From the NCBI GenBank assembly GCA_020025635.1, contig JAHHRU010000003.1:1-64000 (forward strand): a stretch of DNA of 64,000 bases, given 5' to 3'. The position numbers and the translations under genes were made by a program. Each line of letters starts with the position of its first letter. Position 1 is the first letter of the stretch. The notes under the pieces are model-generated. The model saw nothing but the letters and a program-made list of their open reading frames with translations, was not told the origin of the DNA and did not search any database. The stretch comes from Allofournierella sp. GTDB lineage: Bacteria > Bacillota > Clostridia > Oscillospirales > Ruminococcaceae. Shown piece after piece: positions 16,044 through 24,850 of the stretch.

Positions 16044-16247
16044 TCAGGCAATATTCCAAAAATCCTTAACGCGTTCTGTGAAAGTAGGCTTATAGATCCC
16101 CAGCTGCTTGTGATAAGCGATTTCCGCGGCTCTCATTGCCTTGGCTGCTCTCTTTTCTTCCGGTGAAAAAAAGATCATACCTCCCGAATTCACCTCGATA
16201 TTGCGCTCGGCTTCCTGCGGCTCGGCATGGGCTGCCATAAAAAACAT
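16044..16247 (-). CDS. Small hypothetical protein (67 aa)
   Basis: A short minus-strand ORF between glgA and the serine hydrolase. An AAAGGAG site lies 11 bases upstream of the ATG at 16247, and a strong terminator follows the stop. The protein is mixed-charge and soluble, with an Ala/Lys/Glu-rich predicted helix in the middle (SPEEKRAAKAMRAAEIAYHK) and no signal or membrane segment. Longer starts are open back to 16301. No family was recognised. It could be a read-through product of the glycogen operon or a separate small gene. Confidence 0.5.
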   Translation of the reverse strand: MFFMAAHAEPQEAERNIEVNSGGMIFFSPEEKRAAKAMRAAEIAYHKQLGIYKPTFTERVKDFWNIA

Positions 16248-16409
16248 AAAACGCACATCTCCTTTCCAAAAAACGACCTGATATTCCAGCAGCGTTCCCA
16301 AACTTCTGAGACTGTTTCAGCCAAAAGCTTTTGTTTGTTGCCTTTTAACAAAGCTGTTCATTTTCGGAAAAATGCACAGGCTCAAAACAGCCTGCAGAGA
16401 GTTTTGTTT

Positions 16410-17828
16410 TTACCAAAGATTCATGACCTGCTCATACATATCCATGTAAGAGCGTGCAGAAGTGTTCCAGCTGAAGTCACACTGCATGGCACGCTTTACC
16501 AGAACAGGCCAGCCTTCCTTCTGCCAATAGCCTTCCTTGGCGCGCCAGCATGCCTCATACAGGTCATGGGCCGTGTAGCGCATAAAGGTAAAGCCGTTGC
16601 CCTTACCGTCGCCGGAATCATGGATGGAGTCCTTGAGGCCGCCGGTTTCCCGAATTACCGGGATGGTGCCGTAGCGGCAGGCAACCATCTGTGCCAGGCC
16701 GCAGGGCTCCGACTTGGAAGGCATCAGGAAAATGTCCGCACCGGCGTAAACCTTGCGTGCAAGCGGCGGCACAAAGCCGATGTAAACACCCACACGGCCG
16801 GGGTGGCGGGCAGCCAGATCGCTGAAAAACGCCTCATACGCATGCTCGCCGTTTCCCAGGATCACCAGCTGAATGCCCTGCTCCACCAGGCCCTCTGCAA
16901 CACTGCGCACCAGGTCCACACCCTTGTGGCCTACCAGGCGGGTGACCATCGCCATGACCGGGCTGCCATCCTGTGCAAGGCCGAACTGTTCACGCAGCTG
17001 GCGCTTGCATTCGGCTTTGCCCTCCTGGAAGTTGTCCACATTGTAGTGAGCCGCAATATTGGGGTCGGTTTCAGGGTTATAGGAATCCACATCGATGCCG
17101 TTCAGGATACCGCAAAGCTTATACTGCTTTTCACGCAGCAGCCCATCCAGGCCATGGCTGAACCAGGGGTCCAGGATCTCACCTGCATAGGTGGGGCTCA
17201 CGGTGCTCACCCGGTCTGCACATTCGATTGCACCCTTCATAAAGTTTGCGCAGCCGTCATATTCCACCACATGGGCATCTGCACGGCCGATGCCGCAGGT
17301 GTCCTCCAGGATGTCCAGGCCGTATTTGCCCTGATACTGGATGTTGTGGATGGTGAAAACGGTTTTGATGCGGCTGAACTTATCCAGATGGCGGTAATAC
17401 AAATTCAGATACACCGGCACCAAAGCGGTCTGCCAGTCATTGGCGTTGATCACATCCGGCACAAAGTCGGTGTAGAACAGCATCTCCAGAACTGCGCGGC
17501 TGAAGAACGCAAAGCGTTCGCCGTCATCATAAAAGCCATACAGCCCGCCGCGCTTGAAATAATATTCGTTATCCAAAAAATAGAAGGTCACGCCGTTCAG
17601 CTGGTAGGTGAACAGGCCGCAGTACTGGCTGCGCCAGCCCACAGGAACACTGAAATTGGTCACATAGGTCAGCTGATCCCGGAACTTCAGATCTCCGTAC
17701 AGGGGCATGACCACACGGCAGTCAACGCCGTTTTTCACAAGGGCCTTCGGCAGGCTTCCGGCCACATCACCCAAGCCGCCGGACGCAGCAAAGGGATTCG
17801 CCTCGCTTGCGCAAAACAAAACTTTCAT
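16410..17828 (-). CDS. glgA: Glycogen synthase (ADP-glucose)
   Basis: 472-residue GT5 glucosyltransferase that extends alpha-1,4-glucan from ADP-glucose. It is full-length, with GLG(D)VAGSLPKAL at the N-terminus, ANDWQTALVPVYL and VFTIHNIQYQG in the first Rossmann domain, and PSKSEPCGLAQM with the catalytic Glu in the second. The usual Lys of the K-x-G-G-L ADP-glucose motif is replaced, reading A-S-G-G-L (about residues 15-19). The ATG at 17828 is chosen over one two codons earlier because AAGGAGG then lies six bases away. It is the last gene of the glgB-glgC-glgD-glgA operon. Confidence 0.95.
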   Translation of the reverse strand: MKVLFCASEANPFAASGGLGDVAGSLPKALVKNGVDCRVVMPLYGDLKFRDQLTYVTNFSVPVGWRSQYCGLFTYQLNGVTFYFLDNEYYFKRGGLYGFYDDGERFAFFSRAVLEMLFYTDFVPDVINANDWQTALVPVYLNLYYRHLDKFSRIKTVFTIHNIQYQGKYGLDILEDTCGIGRADAHVVEYDGCANFMKGAIECADRVSTVSPTYAGEILDPWFSHGLDGLLREKQYKLCGILNGIDVDSYNPETDPNIAAHYNVDNFQEGKAECKRQLREQFGLAQDGSPVMAMVTRLVGHKGVDLVRSVAEGLVEQGIQLVILGNGEHAYEAFFSDLAARHPGRVGVYIGFVPPLARKVYAGADIFLMPSKSEPCGLAQMVACRYGTIPVIRETGGLKDSIHDSGDGKGNGFTFMRYTAHDLYEACWRAKEGYWQKEGWPVLVKRAMQCDFSWNTSARSYMDMYEQVMNLW

Positions 17829-17859
17829 AAACATCCTCCTTCATGCAAATCAGGGGAGA

Positions 17860-17890
17860 GGGCGGGGCCCCCTTTTCGGGGACCCCGCCC
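17860..17890 (-). other. GC-rich intercistronic hairpin between glgD and glgA
   Basis: GGGCGGGG (17860-17867) pairs with CCCCGCCC (17883-17890), and further G-C pairs close inside it. No T run follows on the minus strand, so it is unlikely to be a full terminator. It could stabilise the upstream mRNA or lower glgA expression. Confidence 0.6.
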
Positions 17891-17930
17891 CGGGGAGAGA
17901 GTAAGGGCCTTTTGAGCCCTTTGGGCGATT

Positions 17931-19055
17931 TTATACGGTGTGGTTCTTTCCCACATACACCGGGAAGCTGTCGGTACCGGCCAGCTTCTTGTCGGTGGTG
18001 ATCTTTGCGTTCTTGTCGGTAACAAGATACGCAATTTCCGCACCGGATTCGACCACGGTGTTCTGCATGAGCACGCAGTTTTTCACCTTTGCGCCCTTCT
18101 TGATCTTCACACCGCGGAACAGGATGCTGTTCTCCACTTCGCCTTCAATGATGCATCCGTCTGCCACCACACTGTTGCGAACAGTGGAGTCCATTGCATA
18201 ACGGGTGGGTGCATTATCATGCACCTTGGTGAACACTGGCAGCTCCTTGGGGAACAGCGCATCCAGGTTTTCAGGGTCAAGCAGCCGCATATTCTCATCA
18301 AAATAGGTCTTGCGGTCTGCAATGCGGGCGGTATAGCCGGTATACTGATAGCCGCGGACATTGAGCAGCTCCAGATTGCGGGCCAGGATATCCCGTTCAA
18401 AGTAAACAAGGCCCCGGATGCTTGCATCCTTCACCAGGGTGATCAGTGCTTCACGCTGCATCACATACACGCTCATGGACAGGTTCTGCTCACCCGGACG
18501 GTAATCGTTGGTGAGCAATTCGGTCACACGGCCATCCTGCAAACGCAGGGTGTAGTTGTCATCCTTCAGGCTTTCCGGAATGGTGCGCCGCTCATACATA
18601 ACGGTCACATCTGCGCCGCTTTCCACATGGGTCTGGATCAGCTTGCGGAAATCAAAGTTGAAAACGATGTTGGCATCCACCATGACAACATATTCTTCCT
18701 TCTGGGCCTCCAAAAACTCCACGATGGAGGCCAGGGCCTCTACCCGGCCGCGATACATCTTGACACCGGCCTCAGCATAGGGCGGCACCAGGTTCAGGCC
18801 GCCGTACTTGCGGGCCAGATCCCATTCACGGCCATTGCCCAGATGATCCATCAGGGAATGGTAGTTCTTTTTCACCATGATTGAAATGTTGCTGATGCCG
18901 GAATTCGTAAAGCTGGACAGAATGAAATCGATCAGCCGGTAACGGCCGCCAAAGGGAATGGAGGCCATTGTACGGGTCGTGCTCATCTCAGGGATGAGAT
19001 TGTCATAAGTATTCGGAAAAATGATGCCCAGGGCATCCATGTTGGATTTTACCAT
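17931..19055 (-). CDS. glgD: Glucose-1-phosphate adenylyltransferase subunit GlgD
   Basis: 374-residue paralogue of GlgC found in Firmicutes as a second subunit that raises activity of the GlgC/GlgD complex. It keeps the nucleotidyltransferase fold and a C-terminal left-handed beta-helix (about 285-365). The N-terminal pyrophosphorylase motif G-G-x-G-T/S-R-L is lost and replaced by GIIFPNTYDNLIPE, as is usual for GlgD, so it is probably not catalytic alone. Its ATG overlaps the glgC stop by seven bases (ATGGTAA), implying translational coupling and balanced subunits. Confidence 0.94.
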   Translation of the reverse strand: MVKSNMDALGIIFPNTYDNLIPEMSTTRTMASIPFGGRYRLIDFILSSFTNSGISNISIMVKKNYHSLMDHLGNGREWDLARKYGGLNLVPPYAEAGVKMYRGRVEALASIVEFLEAQKEEYVVMVDANIVFNFDFRKLIQTHVESGADVTVMYERRTIPESLKDDNYTLRLQDGRVTELLTNDYRPGEQNLSMSVYVMQREALITLVKDASIRGLVYFERDILARNLELLNVRGYQYTGYTARIADRKTYFDENMRLLDPENLDALFPKELPVFTKVHDNAPTRYAMDSTVRNSVVADGCIIEGEVENSILFRGVKIKKGAKVKNCVLMQNTVVESGAEIAYLVTDKNAKITTDKKLAGTDSFPVYVGKNHTV

Positions 19056-20263
19056 TGCTCCTCACCGTCCTTTACATCTTTGACCACCATTGCTTTGGGG
19101 CCGACCTTGGCATTGCTGCCGATCGTAACGCCCTCACCCACAACGGCCACGCCCCACTTGCTGATATCCTCAGTATCTTCGGGGCGCTCACCCACTACCG
19201 CACCGCTCTTGATAACGGTATTCTCGGCAATGATGGAGTATTGAACGGTGGCACCCGGCTCGATCACCGCACCGGGCATGATGATGGAGGACTCGACCAA
19301 GGCGCCTTCGCCCACCTGAACACCGGCGAACAATACGCTCTGAACCAGCTTGCCCTGTACACGGCAGCCCTCGGTGATCATGGAGTTGTCCACTTGGGCT
19401 TTTTCGCCGATCCACTGGCCGGGCAGGCCGGAGTTTCGGGAATAGATCTTCCAATCATCGCTCCAGATATCCAGGGGCTTGTTGGGGTCCAGCAGATCCA
19501 TGTTCGCATCCCACAGGCTGTTGATGGTTCCAACATCCTTCCAGTAGCTGTCAAAATGATAGGCGACCATCTTTTCGCCTGCCCCCAGCATATTGGGAAT
19601 GATGTTCTTTCCAAAGTCGTTGTCCGAATTGGGATTGGCTTCATCCTCGATCAGGAACCTGCGCAGTTTTTCCCAGGTGAAGATGTAGATGCCCATGGAA
19701 GCCAGGTTGCTGGTGGGCTCCTTGGGCTTCTCTTCAAATTTCACGATGGTATCCTCTGCATCGGCGGTCATAATGCCGAAGCGGCTGGCCTCTTCCCAGG
19801 GCACCTCCATAACGGCAATGGTGCAGTCAGCGTTCTTTTCCTTGTGGTAATCCAGCATTTTGCTGTAATCCATCTTATAGATGTGGTCACCGGACAGAAC
19901 AGCCACATACTGGGGCTCATACCGGTCGATGAAATTGATATTCTGATAAATTGCATTGGCGGTGCCGCGGTACCAGTCCGAACCGGTCGCCGTCTGATAG
20001 GGCGGAAGGATATGCACACCGCCGTACTGGCGGTCCAGATCCCAGGGCTGACCATTTCCGATATACTCATTCAGCACCAGGGGCTGGTACTGGGTGAGGA
20101 TACCAACGGTATCAATGCCCGAATTCACACAGTTGGACAGCGGAAAATCGATGATGCGATACTTTCCGCCAAAAGGCACTGCCGGCTTTGCCAGCCGCTG
20201 GGTCAGCGCATAAAGGCGTGAGCCTTGTCCGCCGGCCAGCAGCATTGCAATACATTCTTTCAT
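19049..20263 (-). CDS. glgC: Glucose-1-phosphate adenylyltransferase
   Basis: 404-residue ADP-glucose pyrophosphorylase, which makes ADP-glucose from ATP and glucose-1-phosphate, the committed step of glycogen synthesis. The catalytic motif AGGQGSRLYALT is at about residues 9-20, KPAVPFGGKYRIIDF binds substrate, VLSGDHIYKMDY is the ADPGlc-site motif, and a C-terminal beta-helix follows. ATG at 20263 is chosen over the one at 20269 because GGGGAG lies seven bases upstream. It is the second gene of the operon and overlaps glgD. Confidence 0.96.
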   Translation of the reverse strand: MKECIAMLLAGGQGSRLYALTQRLAKPAVPFGGKYRIIDFPLSNCVNSGIDTVGILTQYQPLVLNEYIGNGQPWDLDRQYGGVHILPPYQTATGSDWYRGTANAIYQNINFIDRYEPQYVAVLSGDHIYKMDYSKMLDYHKEKNADCTIAVMEVPWEEASRFGIMTADAEDTIVKFEEKPKEPTSNLASMGIYIFTWEKLRRFLIEDEANPNSDNDFGKNIIPNMLGAGEKMVAYHFDSYWKDVGTINSLWDANMDLLDPNKPLDIWSDDWKIYSRNSGLPGQWIGEKAQVDNSMITEGCRVQGKLVQSVLFAGVQVGEGALVESSIIMPGAVIEPGATVQYSIIAENTVIKSGAVVGERPEDTEDISKWGVAVVGEGVTIGSNAKVGPKAMVVKDVKDGEEQW

Positions 20264-20357
20264 GTTCATTCTCCCCTTTTCGGCTTTCCTTTCGGTCAGC
20301 CGTTTATGCTTGTTATGTTCTCTCTTTACGGCTGCCGCTCAAGAGAGATCCCATCCC

Positions 20358-22400
20358 TCATTCTGCCGCTTTGTCTGCGGTCTTTTTTGCAGCGGCCTTT
20401 TTGACGGCTGTCTTTTTGGCCGCCGGCTTTTTTGCTGCCGGTTTTTTGGCCGCTGTTTTTTTCTCGGTGGTCTTTTTTGCTTCTCCCTTGGGCTTTTCTG
20501 CCTTTTTCTTTGCGGGCTTGGGCACCGAAAAGTAAACCGTGCTCATGGCCGGCAGAGTGACTGTGATGCTCTGCTCAAAGCCGTGCAGCGGCTCCTTGTG
20601 GCTGCGGACCGTCTTGTTGTGAACGCCGCTGCCGCCAAAGCGCTCGTCATCGCTGGAAAGCAGTTCCTTATAGCTGCCCGCAGCCGGAACACCCATCTGG
20701 TAGCTGTCACGCTGGACGGGGTTGAAGTTGCACACCACCAGGATCATTTCTCCCGCCGCATTGCGCCGCAGGAACGCGATCACCGACTGCGTGCTGTCAT
20801 CCGGAACGACCCACTGGAAGCCCTCCCAGCTGTAATCCACCTCCCAGAATTCAGAATTTTCCTGATAGAAGTGGTTGAGCTGCTTCACATATTCCCGCAG
20901 CTGCTGATGCTTCTCATAATCCAGAAGCATCCAGTCCAGCGGCTTTGCCTCGTTCCATTCGGTGAACTGGCCGAACTCCTGGCCCATGAACAAAAGCTTT
21001 TTGCCGGGATGTGCCATCATGTAGCCGTAGAAGGTGCGCAGGTTTGCAAACTTTGCCTCATATTCGCCCGGCATTTTATTGATCAGGCTGCATTTTCCGT
21101 GAACCACCTCATCGTGGCTGAGCGGAAGCACGAAATTTTCGCTGAACGCATAGAAGAAGCTGAAGGTGACCTTGTTGTGGTTGCCTGCGCGGAACAAAGG
21201 GTCTGTGCTCATATAGCTGACCATATCGTTCATCCAGCCCATGTTCCACTTGAAGTTGAAGCCAAGGCCGCCGTCTTCGGCAGGCTTGGACACCATCGGC
21301 CACGCGGTGGACTCCTCCGCGATCATCATCTTGTGGGGATGGCGGCCCAAAATCGTGCTGTTGAGCTTGCGCAGGAACGCAATGGCTTCCAGATTTTCCT
21401 TTCCGCCGTTTATGTTCTTTTCCCATTCGCCGTCCCGGCGGTTATAATCCAGATACAGCATGCTGGCAACCGCGTCTACACGCAGGCCGTCCACATGGTA
21501 CTGTTCGATCCAGAACAGCGCACTGGACACCAGGAACGACTCCACCTCCGGCATACCGTAGTTGAAAACCATGGTGCCCCATTCTTTGTGCTCGCCCCGG
21601 CGGGGGTTGGGGTCTTCATAACAGGGTGCGCCGTCATACATGTACAGCCCAAAGGCATCCTTGGGGAAATGGGCCGGCACCCAGTCCAGAATGACGCCGA
21701 TGCCGCCCTGATGGCACTTATCCACAAAGTTCATAAAGTCCTTCGGGGTGCCAAAGCGGCTGGTGGGGGCAAAATACCCGGTTACCTGATAGCCCCAGCT
21801 GCCGTCCAGGGGATGCTCGGTAATGGGCAGCAGCTCCACATGGGTGTAGCCCATTTCCTGTAAGTACGGGACCAGGATATCTGCAAGCTTAGAATAATTA
21901 TATGGGTCACCGTTCTCTTTCATGCGCCAGCTTCCGGCGTGCAGCTCATAAATGGACATGGCCGCATTGACAGGATCATTCTTCTTCTGATTTTCCAGCC
22001 ATTTTTTGTCGGCCCATTCGTAGCCTTCCAGATCGTAGACCTTGCTTCCGTTGGACGGCCGGGTCTCGGCGTGGAAAGCGTAAGGATCTGCTTTGAAGAG
22101 CAGATCATCGTTTTCAGTGGTAATGCAGTATTTGTACACCTCATATTCCTCAAGGCCGGGAACAAAGGCCTCCCAGATCCCATCGGCCAGCTGCTCCATG
22201 GGGTGGCATCCGGGCAACCAGCTGTTAAAATCACCCACGATGCTGATGCTCTTTGCATGCGGGGCCCAGGTGCGGAATACAACGCCTTTTTCCCCGGTCC
22301 GCTGTTCAAAGTGCGCGCCAAAAAACCTGTATGCTTCAAAATTTGTGCCCTGTTTAAACAGATAAATGGGCAGATCTGCAGGTTTTTGTTGTTTCTTCAA
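20358..22400 (-). CDS. glgB: 1,4-alpha-glucan branching enzyme with Lys/Ala-rich tail
   Basis: 680-residue GH13 branching enzyme that introduces alpha-1,6 branches into glycogen. An N-terminal CBM48 domain (about 20-110) precedes the catalytic barrel, with DWVPAHF, GLRVDAVASML (nucleophile Asp), AEESTAWP (acid/base Glu) and LSHDEVVHGK. The last 55 or so residues form an unusual Lys/Ala/Pro tail of repeated AAKK and PAAKK units, like the C-terminus of histone H1. The start is TTG at 22400 with AGGGAGG seven bases upstream. It is the first gene of the glycogen operon. Confidence 0.94.
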   Translation of the reverse strand: MKKQQKPADLPIYLFKQGTNFEAYRFFGAHFEQRTGEKGVVFRTWAPHAKSISIVGDFNSWLPGCHPMEQLADGIWEAFVPGLEEYEVYKYCITTENDDLLFKADPYAFHAETRPSNGSKVYDLEGYEWADKKWLENQKKNDPVNAAMSIYELHAGSWRMKENGDPYNYSKLADILVPYLQEMGYTHVELLPITEHPLDGSWGYQVTGYFAPTSRFGTPKDFMNFVDKCHQGGIGVILDWVPAHFPKDAFGLYMYDGAPCYEDPNPRRGEHKEWGTMVFNYGMPEVESFLVSSALFWIEQYHVDGLRVDAVASMLYLDYNRRDGEWEKNINGGKENLEAIAFLRKLNSTILGRHPHKMMIAEESTAWPMVSKPAEDGGLGFNFKWNMGWMNDMVSYMSTDPLFRAGNHNKVTFSFFYAFSENFVLPLSHDEVVHGKCSLINKMPGEYEAKFANLRTFYGYMMAHPGKKLLFMGQEFGQFTEWNEAKPLDWMLLDYEKHQQLREYVKQLNHFYQENSEFWEVDYSWEGFQWVVPDDSTQSVIAFLRRNAAGEMILVVCNFNPVQRDSYQMGVPAAGSYKELLSSDDERFGGSGVHNKTVRSHKEPLHGFEQSITVTLPAMSTVYFSVPKPAKKKAEKPKGEAKKTTEKKTAAKKPAAKKPAAKKTAVKKAAAKKTADKAAE

Positions 22401-22445
22401 ACTGACTCCCTCCCTAGGGCGTAAACGCCCCAACTCATTACCTAT

Positions 22446-22474
22446 ATCTTACTAATTTTCCAAAAACTTTTCAA
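22446..22474 (-). promoter_or_regulatory. Promoter of the glycogen operon
   Basis: Minus-strand -35 TTGAAA (22469-22474), 17-base spacer, -10 TAAGAT (22446-22451), about 45 bases before the glgB start. Confidence 0.5.
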
Positions 22475-22699
22475 GGGCTTTCTGTAACATTCTGCTAAAA
22501 AAGAAAAAGGTCTTCCTGAGCTTTTATGCGATATTTACATATATTTGTCGGTTTATTTGGGCATCTTTCTTTCTTCTTGCAAATTCGACCGTTTTCTTTG
22601 TATTTTCTCTTCTTTTCTTTTCCGGCTTTGTCTTTGCGGCCTTTTTGCCGAACCCTTTTCAACGCAGACAAAGAATGTCCTTTCGCATCCCGGGCATAA

Positions 22700-22740
22700 A
22701 AAGCAGCGGGGCCAAAGCATCCGCTTCGGCCCCGCCGTTT
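22700..22740 (-). terminator. Terminator of rimO-pgsA
   Basis: GCGGGGCC (22706-22713) pairs with GGCCCCGC (22728-22735). On the minus strand it is followed by TGCTTTTTATG. Confidence 0.75.
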
Positions 22741-22778
22741 TATTCATCCGCCCTTTGAACAGGCGCCTTTTTCATTGG

Positions 22779-23357
22779 TCATTTTGCCTGATTGATGCAG
22801 TCCCGGTTCTCCCACAGATAGATGATGCCGGAGATCAAAGTAACTGCCGCCACGGCCCAGCAAAGCACCTGGCTGATGTACTGGCCGATGTAGGCGCTGG
22901 CCGCGCTTTCACTGCCGCGCAGCCACAGCTCCACAGGCATTTCGAAATAGAACACCAGCACCGTGACCATCTGCAGCACCGTTTTGACCTTGCCCCACAT
23001 ATTGGCAGCGATCACCCGGTTTTTGGAAGCAGCCACCATGCGCATGCCGCTGACCGCAAACTCCCGGGCCAAAATCACCACGATCACCACCGGATCACAG
23101 GCATTCAGCTGCATCATGTACAGAAACGCAGTGGTGGTAAGCAGCTTGTCGGCCAAGGGGTCGGCAAACTTGCCGAAATCGGTCACAAGGCCCTTTTTGC
23201 GGGCGAGATAACCATCCAGATAATCGGTAAAGCTGGCACCGGCAAACACAATACCGGCAGCCAGCATCCAGCCGGCATTGTAACCCTGGCTGGCGCAGAT
23301 CATAAACACTGGCACCAGCAGGATCCGGGCAATGGTGAGCTTATTTGGCAAATTCAT
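22779..23357 (-). CDS. pgsA: CDP-diacylglycerol-glycerol-3-phosphate 3-phosphatidyltransferase
   Basis: 192-residue membrane enzyme that commits CDP-diacylglycerol to phosphatidylglycerol synthesis. It starts with the classic MNLPNKLTIARILLVPVFM and carries the complete CDP-alcohol motif (DGYLAR ... GKFADPLADK, about 50-72). Several further hydrophobic helices follow. It lies 41 bases downstream of rimO, an arrangement common in Firmicutes, which favours this copy over the gene at 9114-9695 as housekeeping PgsA. ATG at 23357 follows AGGAGGAG. Confidence 0.94.
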   Translation of the reverse strand: MNLPNKLTIARILLVPVFMICASQGYNAGWMLAAGIVFAGASFTDYLDGYLARKKGLVTDFGKFADPLADKLLTTTAFLYMMQLNACDPVVIVVILAREFAVSGMRMVAASKNRVIAANMWGKVKTVLQMVTVLVFYFEMPVELWLRGSESAASAYIGQYISQVLCWAVAAVTLISGIIYLWENRDCINQAK

Positions 23358-23398
23358 ACGATGCTCCTCCTGTTCACATTCAAACTGGCTGCTGCTTT

Positions 23399-24730
23399 TT
23401 ACAGAGCCTCTTCCACATAGGCGAACAGGTCATACATATCGCTGTCCTCCACCTTGACACGATAAAATGCACCCGGATAAAGCGGCTCTTCGCTGCGCAC
23501 GCAGACACAGCCGTCAATTTCAGGGGCATCCCCTGCGGAGCGGCACAGATACAGACCACTCTCTTCATCGATGCCGTCGCACAGAACAACCAGGCTGCGG
23601 CCCACCTTTTCAGCCATCTTGCGGGCGCTGATGTTAGCCTGCACCTGCATCACGATATCGGCACGGCGCTTTTTCTCCTCTTCCTCGATCTGATCGGGCA
23701 GAGTGGCAGCCACCGTGTTTTCCTCGGCGCTGTAAGCAAAGCAGCCCAGGCGGTCAAAGCCCACGTCCTTGACGAACTGGCACAGCTCCTCAAACTCTTC
23801 CTCGGTCTCGCCGGGATAGCCTGCGATCAAGGTGGTGCGCAGGGTGATATCCGGCATGGCGGCACGCAGGCGTGCAATGGCATCCTCAATGGTGTGACGG
23901 TCTCCCCGGCGGTTCATGGCCTTGAGCACACGGCTGCTGCAATGCTGAATGGGCAGATCCAGATACGGCACTACCTTTTCATTGCGCTGCATGGCGGCAA
24001 TGAAAGCATCGGTGATGCGCTCAGGATAGGCGTACATCACCCGGATCCAGCGGATGCCCTCCACCTTGTTCAGCTCATCCAGCAGCTGGCAGATGCTGTT
24101 TTTGCCCCAGTCGCTGCCGTAAGCGGTGGGGTCCTGCGCCACAACGATCAGCTCCTCCACACCTTCGGAAGCCAGCCACCGGGCCTCGGCCAGGCAGTCT
24201 TCCAGCGGGCGGCTGCGCAGCGGGCCGCGGATAAGCGGGATGGCGCAGTAATGGCAGCGGTTGTTGCAGCCCTCGGCAATTTTCAAATAGGCATAGTGTG
24301 CCGGGGTGCTGATGACCCGGGCGCCTCCCAGAGGCAGGTCGGTTTTGGGGCCGTAGCATTCCTGGGGCGGGGGATTTTTTCCGGAAAGCCGCTCCAGAAT
24401 GGCCGGCAGAGCTTTGTTGGAGCCAATGCCCACCACAGCATCCACCTCCGGGATCTCTTCCCGGATCTGTTTTTGGTAGCGCTCGGCCAGGCAGCCGGTG
24501 ACCACCACTTTCAGGTTCGGATTCTGTGCCTTGTAAGAGCAGGCATCCAGAATGTTCTCGATCGCCTCTGTCTTTGCGCTTTCGATAAAGCCGCAGGTGT
24601 TCACAATGATGATATCTGCAGCTTCAAGGTCCGCAGTGGTGGTGTGACCGGCTGAGATGAGCGCGTGGCACATCACATCGGCATCTACCTGATTTTTGGG
24701 GCAGCCAAGCGAAATAATTGCAATATTCAA
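23399..24730 (-). CDS. rimO: Ribosomal protein S12 methylthiotransferase
   Basis: 443-residue radical-SAM enzyme that methylthiolates the conserved Asp of ribosomal protein S12. Three domains are seen: an N-terminal UPF0004 domain starting NIAIISLGCPKNQVDAD with one Fe-S cluster (Cys near 9, 45 and 79), a radical-SAM core with C-N-N-R-C-H-Y-C and a C-terminal TRAM domain. ISLGCPKN identifies RimO rather than MiaB. The start is a TTG at 24730 with GGAAGGG upstream; another in-frame TTG lies at 24757. It heads a rimO-pgsA operon. Confidence 0.94.
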   Translation of the reverse strand: MNIAIISLGCPKNQVDADVMCHALISAGHTTTADLEAADIIIVNTCGFIESAKTEAIENILDACSYKAQNPNLKVVVTGCLAERYQKQIREEIPEVDAVVGIGSNKALPAILERLSGKNPPPQECYGPKTDLPLGGARVISTPAHYAYLKIAEGCNNRCHYCAIPLIRGPLRSRPLEDCLAEARWLASEGVEELIVVAQDPTAYGSDWGKNSICQLLDELNKVEGIRWIRVMYAYPERITDAFIAAMQRNEKVVPYLDLPIQHCSSRVLKAMNRRGDRHTIEDAIARLRAAMPDITLRTTLIAGYPGETEEEFEELCQFVKDVGFDRLGCFAYSAEENTVAATLPDQIEEEEKKRRADIVMQVQANISARKMAEKVGRSLVVLCDGIDEESGLYLCRSAGDAPEIDGCVCVRSEEPLYPGAFYRVKVEDSDMYDLFAYVEEAL

Positions 24731-24763
24731 GGTTTTAATTCCCTTCCATTTTCTCAAAATAAA

Positions 24764-24806
24764 ACAACGGACAAAAACCCGTTTCCGGGCTTTTATCCGT
24801 CGTTTA
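24764..24806 (-). terminator. Terminator after recX
   Basis: An imperfect long stem with a tight CCCG-TTTC-CGGG tip, where the minus strand reads CCCGGAAACGGGTTTTTG. It separates recA-recX from rimO. Confidence 0.65.
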
Positions 24807-24850
24807 TTGTATCATACACAAATCCCAAAAGTCAAATGAGATTGATCGTT

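Larger units (their letters stand above)
22401..22778. other. Intergenic region between glgB and pgsA
   Basis: 378 bases without a supported gene. It holds the glgB promoter near its left end and the pgsA terminator near 22700-22740. The middle is AT-rich and pyrimidine-rich on the plus strand, with no convincing ORF, tRNA or riboswitch. Confidence 0.6.

Noticed and set aside
20380..20480. Frameshift or assembly error as the source of the Lys/Ala tail of GlgB
   Set aside because: The frame is continuous from the catalytic domain, and the repeats keep a coherent Lys/Ala/Pro pattern to the stop codon.
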